From positions 1-6,065 of the forward strand of contig JACQGW010000381.1 of NCBI GenBank assembly GCA_016199325.1: a stretch of 6,065 nt of DNA, read 5' to 3'. Source of the DNA: Chloroflexota bacterium. GTDB taxonomy: Bacteria; Chloroflexota; Dehalococcoidia; JACQGW01. The stretch's first letter is position 1. Each line of letters starts with the position of its first letter. Below, one piece after another: positions 1 through 5,997 of this stretch. Below the pieces are notes generated by a model that was not told where the DNA came from, did no database searches, and saw only the letters and a list, made by a program, of their open reading frames with translations. The position numbers were made by a program, and so were the translations under genes.

Positions 1-27
1 GTCCCTCGCGGCCGGATGCCCCCGTCT

Positions 28-108
28 GTCATGCTGAGCCGCAGCGAAGCATCTCCCCGGCCTGGACCAGCAGCGTCCGAGAGATGCTTCGCTGCGGCTC
101 AGCATGAC
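28..108. repeat. Long perfect inverted repeat (dispersed palindromic element)
   Basis: Bases 28-55 and 81-108 are exact reverse complements (28 bp) around a 25-nt spacer. The left arm begins GTCATGCTGAGCCGCAGCG and the right arm ends CTCAGCATGAC. As RNA or single-stranded DNA it would fold into a long hairpin. Elements with this GTCATGCTGAGC...GAAGCATCT core are, from memory, common multi-copy intergenic repeats in Chloroflexota and some other phyla. Spurious peptides ending in FAAAQHD come from translating them, and the same peptide can be read here on the + strand. It lies about 70 nt before the first gene's earliest start and probably marks the intergenic boundary of the operon. No transposase or target-site duplication is visible, and no T-run follows, so it is not called a terminator. 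Confidence 0.85.
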
Positions 109-165
109 GGTGGAGGGGCCGGCCAATCTCCAACGGACTCGCCGGATGCACCAGTAAGAGAAGAA

Positions 166-173
166 AAGGAGGA
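166..173 (+). promoter_or_regulatory. Upstream Shine-Dalgarno serving an alternative ATG at 180
   Basis: AAGGAGGA lies 6 nt before an ATG at 180 that is in frame with the first solute-binding gene. Starting there would add 22 residues (MQRQRSDRSVDRHPFGQGGG then TS) before the preferred start at 246. The site is as good as the downstream one, so it may initiate a longer form, or it may be a leftover of an earlier leader copy, since AAGGAGGAAG...CG..ATGCAGC is repeated at 1452-1476. Confidence 0.45.
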
Positions 174-228
174 AGGGCGATGCAGCGACAGCGTAGCGAC
201 CGCAGCGTAGACCGACACCCATTTGGAC

Positions 229-238
229 AAGGAGGAGG
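229..238 (+). promoter_or_regulatory. Shine-Dalgarno deciding the start of the first solute-binding gene
   Basis: AAGGAGGAGG ends 7 nt before ATG 246. The same leader and spacing recur before the second copy, where the bases further upstream belong to the preceding gene. This is the main reason for choosing 246 over the in-frame ATG at 180. Confidence 0.75.
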
Positions 239-245
239 AACTTCG

Positions 246-1433
246 ATGCAGCAGGAGAACGACCGCCGCCGGCTGAGCCGGCGAACCCTCGTAAAGCTGT
301 TCGCGGGGACAGCGGCGCTGGTCGCCGTGGGAACGGCGACGAGCTGCGCGCCCGCAGGCCAGCCTTCAGCGCCCGCCGGCAAGGCGGCTGCGCCAACCGG
401 CCAGCCCGCCGCGCCGGCCAGCCAGCCGGCCCAGCAGGCCCCCACACCGGCGCCACAGCCGATCAAGATCAAGTTCGCGCACGGGGTCCCGGCCAATCAC
501 CCGGTGACCCTCACCGCCTACATCCCCTTTATGGAGCGGATAACCAAGGAGACGAACGGGCTGGTGACCTGGGAGCATTACCCGGGCGAGCAGTTCGGGA
601 AAGCGGCCGATCTGCCGGATATGACCAAGGCCGGCACCATCGACATGTCGACGTACTCGACGGGGTACTCGGCCAGCAAGTTCCCGCTGGTGGCATTCGT
701 CGAGCTGCCGGCGCTCTACTCCGATCCTGCCTCGGCGACCCGGGCGGCCCAAGAGATCTGGAACCAGTATCTGGCGGAGGGCATGATCAAGCAGCTTGGC
801 ATCCGGCCGCTGTCGGCGATGATCGGGGTGCCCAGCGAGTTCGTCTCCCGAGCGCCGATCCAGAAGGTCGCCGATCTCAAGGGCAAGAAAATCGCGTCGT
901 CGGCCCCGGTCCAGGAGGCAGCGCTGGCCATGCTCGGCGCCGTCCCGGTCCACATGTTCTTCACGGAGCAGTACGAGGGACTCTCCCGTGGGGTCATCGA
1001 CGGCGCCTGCTCCAGCGCCAGCTCGTTCATTACAATGAATCTGGGAGAAGTTGCGAAGTACCTGACGGAGGGCGCCAGCTTCGGCGTGACGGCGGGCCTG
1101 GTCGCTGTCAGCGACAAGAGCTGGCAGAAGTGGCCCGAGGACGTCCGGAAGATCGTGGCGACGGCGGTCTACGACGCGATCCTCGGGCTCGAGGAACGGG
1201 CCATCCCGGACAATAACAAGTACTTCGAGCAAGCCAAGGCCAAGTTTGGGGTCGTCCTGAACGTGCTCCCGCCGGAGGAGCGGGCAGAGATAGTCCGGCG
1301 GGTCGAGCCGCTCCACGAGCAGTGGATCCAGGAGAAGGAGAAGCAGGGGCACACGAACGGCCGCGAGATCTTGAACGCCTACAAGGTCCTGATCGAGAAG
1401 TACGAGACGGAGCGGGGTTTCCGCAAGAAGTAG
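246..1433 (+). CDS. TRAP transporter solute-binding lipoprotein, DctP family, Tat-exported (copy 1)
   Basis: This is an extracytoplasmic receptor of a tripartite ATP-independent periplasmic (TRAP) type uptake system; it would bind a small organic solute outside the membrane. It has 395 aa from ATG 246. Residues 11-17 (SRRTLVK) form a Tat twin-arginine motif, a hydrophobic stretch follows (about 18-30), and TATSC with Cys34 is a lipobox, so the mature protein is probably a lipid-anchored Tat substrate. Residues 35-71 are an Ala/Pro/Gln/Gly linker. The DctP fold starts near residue 72 (IKIKFAHGVPANHP) and shows family signatures: YPGEQFGKAADLPDM (112-126), DLKGKK (210-215), LGAVPV (230-235), SRGVID (247-252) and W-x3-PEDVRK (293-302). 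The position after KKI, usually Arg in the family, is Ala217. Cys255 is an unpaired cysteine absent from copy 2. The gene precedes its paralogue by 35 nt. No DctQ/DctM permease lies in the window, so the substrate is unknown. An ATG at 180 is a possible longer start. Confidence 0.93.
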   Translation: MQQENDRRRLSRRTLVKLFAGTAALVAVGTATSCAPAGQPSAPAGKAAAPTGQPAAPASQPAQQAPTPAPQPIKIKFAHGVPANHPVTLTAYIPFMERITKETNGLVTWEHYPGEQFGKAADLPDMTKAGTIDMSTYSTGYSASKFPLVAFVELPALYSDPASATRAAQEIWNQYLAEGMIKQLGIRPLSAMIGVPSEFVSRAPIQKVADLKGKKIASSAPVQEAALAMLGAVPVHMFFTEQYEGLSRGVIDGACSSASSFITMNLGEVAKYLTEGASFGVTAGLVAVSDKSWQKWPEDVRKIVATAVYDAILGLEERAIPDNNKYFEQAKAKFGVVLNVLPPEERAEIVRRVEPLHEQWIQEKEKQGHTNGREILNAYKVLIEKYETERGFRKK

Positions 1434-1451
1434 ATCGACACCCATTTGGAC

Positions 1452-1461
1452 AAGGAGGAAG
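1452..1461 (+). promoter_or_regulatory. Shine-Dalgarno of the second solute-binding gene
   Basis: AAGGAGGAAG ends 7 nt before ATG 1469, inside the duplicated leader. It fixes the start at 1469 although the reading frame stays open a further 49 codons upstream, into the 3' end of copy 1 in a different frame. Confidence 0.8.
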
Positions 1462-1468
1462 AACGTCG

Positions 1469-2656
1469 ATGCAGCAGTGGACCGATCGCCGCCGACTGAG
1501 CCGGCGAACCCTGGTAAAGCTGTTCGCGGGGACAGCGGCGCTGGTCGCCGTGGGAACGGCGACGAGCTGCGCCCCCGCAGCCCAGCCTTCAGCGCCCGCC
1601 GGTAAGGCGGCTGCGCCAACCGGCCAGCCCGCCGCGCCGACAAGCCAGCCGGCCCAGCAGGCCCCGGCGCAGGCGCCGCAGCCGATCAAGATCAAGTTCG
1701 CACACGGGGTCCCGGCAAATCAACCGATGGTCATCTACGGCTACAACCCCATGATGGAGATGGTGACCAAGGAGACGAACGGGCGTGTGACCTGGGAGCA
1801 CTACCCCGGGGAGCAGTTCGGGAAAGCGGCCGATCTGCCGGATATGACCAAGGCCGGCACCATCGACATGTCGACGTACTCGACGGGGTTCTCGGCCGGC
1901 AAGTTCCCGCTGGTGACATTCGTCGAGCTGCCGGGGCTCTACTCCGATCCCGTGTCGGCGACGCGGGCGACCACCGAGATCATCGACCAGTATCTGGCGG
2001 AAGGCTACATCAAGCAGATGGGCATCCATCCGCTGTCGGCGATTGTCGGGATTCCCAGCGAGGTCATCTCCCGAACGCCGGTCCAGAAGGTCACCGATAT
2101 CAAGGGCAAGAAAGTCTCGTCGTCGGCCCCGGTCGAGCAGGAGGCGCTCAAGCTCCTCGGCGCCGTCCCGGTCAACATGTTCTTCACGGAGCGATACGAG
2201 GCGCTCTCCCGTGGGGTCATCGACGCCACCGCCGGCGGGGCCAGCTCGTTCATTACGCTGAATCTGGGAGAAGTTGCCAAGTACCTCACGGACGGTGCCC
2301 GACTCAGCGTGACGGCGGGGATGATCGCTGCCAGCGAGAAGAGCTGGCAGAAGTGGCCCGAGGATGTCCGGAAGATCGTGGCGAAGGCGGCCCTGCAGTC
2401 CACGCTCGCGTTCGAGGAACGGGCCATCCCGGATAATAACGCCTTCCTCGAACAAGCCAAGACCAAGTTCGGGGTCGTCCTGAACGTGTTCCCGCCGGAG
2501 GAGAGTAAGGAGTGGAGCCGGCGGATCGAGCCGGTACACGACCAGTGGCTTCGGGACAAGGAGAAGGAGGGGCACACGAAGGCCAGCGAGATCTTGAACG
2601 CCTACAAGGCACTGCTGGAGAAGTACGAGACGGAGCGCGGTTTCCGCAAGAAGTAG
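1469..2656 (+). CDS. TRAP transporter solute-binding lipoprotein, DctP family, Tat-exported (copy 2)
   Basis: This paralogue of the preceding gene has the same length (395 aa) and aligns without gaps at about 77% identity. The Tat motif SRRTLVK (11-17), hydrophobic core, lipobox Cys34 and Ala/Pro/Gln linker are almost unchanged: about 6 differences in residues 1-84, against about 85 in residues 85-395. The DctP domain starts near residue 72. Differences cluster at 85-99, 168-180, 191-203, 223-229, 253-257, 275-290, 306-315 and 341-373, several of which flank the expected ligand cleft, so a different ligand or affinity is likely (inference). The family Arg after DxKGxKx is Ser217 here. The 253-257 segment reads ATAGG instead of GACSS. 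The C-terminus EKYETERGFRKK is identical to copy 1. The stop codon lies 2 nt before the antiporter start, which implies translational coupling. The substrate is not identifiable from sequence alone. Confidence 0.93.
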   Translation: MQQWTDRRRLSRRTLVKLFAGTAALVAVGTATSCAPAAQPSAPAGKAAAPTGQPAAPTSQPAQQAPAQAPQPIKIKFAHGVPANQPMVIYGYNPMMEMVTKETNGRVTWEHYPGEQFGKAADLPDMTKAGTIDMSTYSTGFSAGKFPLVTFVELPGLYSDPVSATRATTEIIDQYLAEGYIKQMGIHPLSAIVGIPSEVISRTPVQKVTDIKGKKVSSSAPVEQEALKLLGAVPVNMFFTERYEALSRGVIDATAGGASSFITLNLGEVAKYLTDGARLSVTAGMIAASEKSWQKWPEDVRKIVAKAALQSTLAFEERAIPDNNAFLEQAKTKFGVVLNVFPPEESKEWSRRIEPVHDQWLRDKEKEGHTKASEILNAYKALLEKYETERGFRKK

Positions 2657-2658
2657 GG

Positions 2659-3945
2659 ATGGAACCAACCAGCGCAGCGTCCCATCTTGTCCTGCAGTTG
2701 GCGGTGATCCTGGTTGCGGCGAAGATCGGGGCCGAGATCTTCGAGCGCCTGTTGAAGCAGCCGGGGGTGCTGGGCGAGCTCGTGACCGGCATGGCCGTCG
2801 GACCCTTCGCGCTCGGCGGCCTGTCGCTGGCCGGCGTTGGACCGCTGTTCAGCCCGAGCGCCGGCGAGCACGCCAGCTTCATTCCGGTCTCGACGGAGTT
2901 GTGGGCGGTGGCGCAGATCGGCGCCGTCATCCTCCTCTTCTTCGCGGGCCTGGAGACCGACGTCCGGCTGTTCTTCCGTTACGGAGCGCCGGCGTTTGTC
3001 GTCGCCGCCGCCGGGGTGGTTGTCCCCTTCCTGTTGGGCGACCTGGCCACCGTCGCCTTCGGCCTGGCTCGGAGCCCCCTGGATACGGTGGCCCTCTTCA
3101 TGGGGGCCATCATGACGGCCACCTCGGTGGGCATTACCGCGCGGGTCCTGCGCGACATCCGGCGGCTGGATTCGCCCGAAGGGATCACCATCCTGGCCGC
3201 CGCGGTCATCGACGACGTGCTGGGCATCGTGGTCCTGACGCTCGTGGTCAGCATCGAAAAGAGCGGCGCCGTCTCCTTGCTGGATCTGGGGCTGATCGGG
3301 GCGAAAGCGATTGGCTTCTGGGTGCTGCTGCTGGGGATCGGCATCGGGTTGGCAGGGAGCATCGCGAGCGCGCTGCTGTCCTTACGGAGCCCCGGCGCGC
3401 GGGCGGCCGTGGCGCTGGGCCTCGGCTTTGGCGCCGCGGCTCTGGCCGAGAGCTTCGGGCTGGCACTCATCGTCGGCGCCTACTCGATTGGGCTGGCCCT
3501 GTCGAACACCTCGGTGGCCGAGGAGCTGCGTGAGCACCTGGCGGGCGCCTACAACGTGTTCGTGCCCATCTTCTTCGCCGTCATGGGGATGCTGGTCAGC
3601 TTTCAGGCCATGGCTCCGGTCATTGTCTTCGGCCTGGTCATCAGCCTGCTGGCTATCCTCGGCAAGGTCCTCGGCTGTGGGTTGCCGTCCCTGGGCGTCG
3701 GCTTCAATCGCTGGGGTGCCGCCCGCATCGGCGTGGGCATGCTGCCCCGGGGCGAGGTTGCGCTGATCATCGCCGGGGTCGGCATCAGCAGTGGGGCGAT
3801 CGGCGCCGACATCTTCGGGGTCGCCATTATGATGACGATGGTTACCACGCTGCTGGCCCCCATCATCCTGGTCCCCAGCTTCGCCCGAGGGACGGCGGGC
3901 TGGCGGGACCTGGCGCGGCAGGAAGCCGTGGTGGCGCGTGGCTGA
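2659..3945 (+). CDS. Cation:proton antiporter, CPA2 family (NapA/KefB-like membrane domain)
   Basis: This integral membrane protein would exchange Na+ (or K+) for H+. It has 428 aa with roughly 12-13 hydrophobic segments. Family motifs in order are QPGVLGELVTGMAVGP (34-49), LLFFAGLETD (92-101), the unwound-helix motif TATSVGITARVL (153-164), the ion-binding pair AAVIDDVLGI with Asp185-Asp186 (181-190), LGKVLG with Lys336 (334-339), and PRGEVALIIAGVG (363-375). A DD pair plus a lysine in the late LGKVLG helix is the pattern of electrogenic NapA-like exchangers, whereas Kef channels usually have other residues there. The protein ends after the membrane part, so it lacks the TrkA-N/RCK regulatory domain of KefB/KefC. 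ATG 2659 was chosen because it starts where family homology starts, 2 nt after the upstream stop; the frame stays open to 2512 but that part overlaps the upstream gene. No strong Shine-Dalgarno precedes it, so coupling to the upstream gene probably drives translation. Ion specificity cannot be told from sequence. Confidence 0.92.
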   Translation: MEPTSAASHLVLQLAVILVAAKIGAEIFERLLKQPGVLGELVTGMAVGPFALGGLSLAGVGPLFSPSAGEHASFIPVSTELWAVAQIGAVILLFFAGLETDVRLFFRYGAPAFVVAAAGVVVPFLLGDLATVAFGLARSPLDTVALFMGAIMTATSVGITARVLRDIRRLDSPEGITILAAAVIDDVLGIVVLTLVVSIEKSGAVSLLDLGLIGAKAIGFWVLLLGIGIGLAGSIASALLSLRSPGARAAVALGLGFGAAALAESFGLALIVGAYSIGLALSNTSVAEELREHLAGAYNVFVPIFFAVMGMLVSFQAMAPVIVFGLVISLLAILGKVLGCGLPSLGVGFNRWGAARIGVGMLPRGEVALIIAGVGISSGAIGADIFGVAIMMTMVTTLLAPIILVPSFARGTAGWRDLARQEAVVARG

Positions 3946-3984
3946 TCGGTGCGGGAGGGCAGCCGATCTCTTGATTGGCACCTT

Positions 3985-3992
3985 GAAGGAGG
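3985..3992 (+). promoter_or_regulatory. Shine-Dalgarno deciding the flavoprotein start
   Basis: GAAGGAGG ends 7 nt before ATG 4000. The frame is open from a GTG at 3949, but the strong site here, and the match of MPEQFQYLFTPIKLG to the usual N-terminus of the family, favour 4000. The rest of the 54-nt gap (3946-3999) holds no convincing terminator. Confidence 0.85.
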
Positions 3993-3999
3993 CCCTGAA

Positions 4000-5976
4000 A
4001 TGCCAGAGCAATTCCAGTACCTGTTCACCCCCATCAAGCTTGGTCCGGTCACGGTGCGAAACCGCATTGTGAGCACGCCCCATGGTACGGGGTATCCTCG
4101 GAGCGGGCGGGTAACCGACCAGCTCGTCGCCTATTACGTCGAGAGAGCCAGAGGCGGCTGTGGCTTGCTTGAACTCCAGGCCACCCTGGCAGTGCCGGAA
4201 GCGTCAAGCTTCGCAAGGGAATCACTGGCGATCTATGACGAGGGTGCCATACCCGGCTACCGCCGGCTCGTGGATAGCGTCCACGAGCACGGAGCCAAGA
4301 TGTTTATCGAGCTCTTCAACTGGGGCGTCTCCCACGGCAAGGGCCCCTCGGCGCTGCCCGATCTCTGGAACCGCCTGACGGCCCGGGAGATGACGGTCGC
4401 GGAGATCAAGGAGTGGGTCGAGTGGTACGGCATCGGTGCGGAGCATGCGCGCCAAGCGGGCTTTGACGGGGTGGAGCTCCATGCCAGCCATGGCTTTGCC
4501 ATCCAGCAGTTCCTCAGCCCGCTGTGGAACCGGCGAACCGACGACTACGGAGGCCCGCTCAAGAAGCGCGTGACCTTCGCGCTGGAGGTTGTCGACCGCG
4601 TGCGAACAGCACTGGGCGATGGCATGGCCCTGGGCGTCCGACTGGATGTCGACGATCTCTTTCCTGGGGGCAACACCATCGAGGACGGGAAGCAGATCGC
4701 CCAGATCCTCGAATCGACGGGCAAGGTGGACTATCTCAGTGTCGACACTGCCCTGGAGCCACACCAAGGGCACCTCATGGTGGCGCCGATGTACGCACCC
4801 TCAGGGTTCATGGTCCCGGCGGCTGCGGCCGTCAAGGAGGTCCTGGACAGGATCCCGGTGATTACGGTGGGCCGGATAATCAGTCCCGTCCATGCGGAAA
4901 AGATTCTCGCCGATGGCCACGCCGACCTGGTCGGCATGACGCGGGCGCAGATCGCCGACCCCGAATTGGCGAACAAGGCGCGGGCGGGCCGGGTAGACGA
5001 CATCCGTCCCTGCCTGGGGGATAACGAGAACTGTTGGGGTCGAGTGGGTCTGGGCGGCGTGATGTGTACGGGCAACCCTCGGGCCGGCCGCGAGGCCAAG
5101 CTGGGCACCGATACCATCAACATCCCCCCAGCGCAGACCAGGAAGCGGGTGATGGTCGTCGGCGGGGGACCGGCGGGGATGGAGGCGGCCCGCGTCGCGG
5201 CGCTGCGGGGGCACCAGGTCACGCTCTATGAGAAGACCCAGAGCCTGGGCGGGCAGGTCAAGCTGGCTGCTCGCTTACCTGGACGCGACGATATCGGCGG
5301 CATCACCCGCTGGCTGGAAGGTCAGATCACCAAGCTGGGCGTTGAGGTCCACCTGGGCGAGGAGGTCACTGCCGACAGGGTCCGCGAGCTGAACCCCGAT
5401 GCCGTCGTCGTCGCCACCGGCGCGGCTTTCTACCGCAATGGCTTCAACGGCGCGAGTTTCACGACCATCCCCGGGTGGGATCACGAATGCGTTGTGACGC
5501 CCGAGGAGATCCTGTCGGGCGAGAAAACCGCTGGCGACAAGGTCGTCATTGTGGATGAAACGGGCCATATCGTCGGAGTGGGCCTCGCCGAGCTTCTGAC
5601 CAGCCAGGGGAAGTCGGTCCAGGTCGTGACCACCGACGCACAGGTAGGCGTCTTTCTGACGACCACCCTGCAGACGCCGTGGGTGCTCCCTCGGGTCGCG
5701 TCCAGGGTCACCCTCACGCCCAGCACGATTGTGAAAGGGATCTCCGACCGGACGGTGACCGTCATGAAGCTGCACAGCTATCAGGAGAGCACGATCGAGG
5801 GGGTGGACACCGTCGTCCTGGCCACCGCCAAGGAGCCGAATGACCGTCTGTACCGCGCGCTCCTGGGCAGTGGGCTGGATGTCCACGTGATTGGGGATGC
5901 CAACTATGCGCCGAACGGCCTCCGTGGCATCGGCGAAGCGATTCGGGCCGGGTATGACGTGTCACTGGCGCTGTAG
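4000..5976 (+). CDS. FMN/FAD-dependent oxidoreductase, OYE / dienoyl-CoA reductase / trimethylamine dehydrogenase group
   Basis: This cytoplasmic flavoenzyme of 658 aa has the usual two-part architecture. Residues 1 to about 335 form an old-yellow-enzyme TIM barrel for FMN: LFTPIKLGPVTVRNR (8-22), TPHGTG (26-31), HASHGF with His161 and His164, FLSPLWNRRTDDYGGP (171-186), ITVGRI (288-293) and GMTRAQIADPELANK (312-326). A Fe-S region follows with Cys338, Cys345 and Cys356. The C-terminal part is an FAD/NAD(P)-type dinucleotide-binding domain: VMVVGGGPAGMEAA (384-397), Glu411, VVVATGA (469-475) and IGDANYAPNG (631-640). The second nucleotide fold reads VDETGHIVGVGLAELL (518-533), resembling trimethylamine dehydrogenase relatives rather than a classic GxGxxG. 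Two odd positions stand out: Asp341 where the second cluster Cys is expected (C-x2-D-x3-C-x10-C), and Phe166 where HxxHGY has Tyr. Candidate activities are enoate reduction or dehydrogenation/demethylation of amines or related compounds; the sequence does not decide. It probably acts on a product brought in by the upstream transport genes (inference). Confidence 0.9.
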   Translation: MPEQFQYLFTPIKLGPVTVRNRIVSTPHGTGYPRSGRVTDQLVAYYVERARGGCGLLELQATLAVPEASSFARESLAIYDEGAIPGYRRLVDSVHEHGAKMFIELFNWGVSHGKGPSALPDLWNRLTAREMTVAEIKEWVEWYGIGAEHARQAGFDGVELHASHGFAIQQFLSPLWNRRTDDYGGPLKKRVTFALEVVDRVRTALGDGMALGVRLDVDDLFPGGNTIEDGKQIAQILESTGKVDYLSVDTALEPHQGHLMVAPMYAPSGFMVPAAAAVKEVLDRIPVITVGRIISPVHAEKILADGHADLVGMTRAQIADPELANKARAGRVDDIRPCLGDNENCWGRVGLGGVMCTGNPRAGREAKLGTDTINIPPAQTRKRVMVVGGGPAGMEAARVAALRGHQVTLYEKTQSLGGQVKLAARLPGRDDIGGITRWLEGQITKLGVEVHLGEEVTADRVRELNPDAVVVATGAAFYRNGFNGASFTTIPGWDHECVVTPEEILSGEKTAGDKVVIVDETGHIVGVGLAELLTSQGKSVQVVTTDAQVGVFLTTTLQTPWVLPRVASRVTLTPSTIVKGISDRTVTVMKLHSYQESTIEGVDTVVLATAKEPNDRLYRALLGSGLDVHVIGDANYAPNGLRGIGEAIRAGYDVSLAL

Positions 5977-5997
5977 GAACTTGGGCGTGTTGGCAAA

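Larger units (their letters stand above)
207..2652 (+). repeat. Head-to-tail tandem duplication, two 1223-bp units
   Basis: Unit 1 is 207-1429 and unit 2 is 1430-2652. GTAG occurs at 207, 1430 and 2653, exactly 1223 nt apart, so the duplication includes the leader plus the whole gene. The leader stretch 213-236 is identical to 1436-1459. The two genes align without gaps. Exact identity blocks include 291-349 with 1514-1572 (59 nt, Tat signal region) and 588-666 with 1811-1889 (79 nt, start of the binding domain). Other stretches differ at many codons. Overall protein identity counted by eye is about 304 of 395 (77%). Confidence 0.9.

Noticed and set aside
109..165. Promoter for the operon
   Set aside because: No convincing -35/-10 pair could be seen between the palindrome and the first Shine-Dalgarno. 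A promoter may lie there or upstream of the window, but none can be supported by eye.
16..210. 64-aa forward open frame over the inverted repeat
   Set aside because: It is a translation of the palindromic repeat (peptide ending FAAAQHD), a well-known spurious product of such elements. It has no fitting ribosome-binding site and overlaps the first gene's leader.
366..1643. 425-aa open frame on the - strand across copy 1
   Set aside because: It is antisense to a clear DctP gene in high-GC sequence. It is Arg/Leu-rich with no recognisable domain, and similar - strand frames in copy 2 look conserved only because the DNA is duplicated.
2512..2658. 49-codon N-terminal extension of the antiporter
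   Set aside because: It overlaps the 3' end of copy 2 in another frame, and its peptide resembles the equally spurious extension before copy 2 because of the duplication. Antiporter homology starts at 2659.
1589..2668. 359-aa open frame on the - strand across copy 2
   Set aside because: It is the duplicated counterpart of the antisense frame in copy 1. Its resemblance to that frame follows from the tandem repeat and is not evidence of coding.
2901..3533. 210-aa forward open frame inside the antiporter gene
   Set aside because: It is a frame-shifted shadow, Gly/Arg-rich, lying wholly within a gene with full-length family motifs.
3962..3979. Small hairpin (6-bp stem with one G-T pair, 6-nt loop) between the antiporter and flavoprotein genes
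   Set aside because: It is too short and weak for a terminator, has no T-run, and such stems are frequent by chance in this composition.
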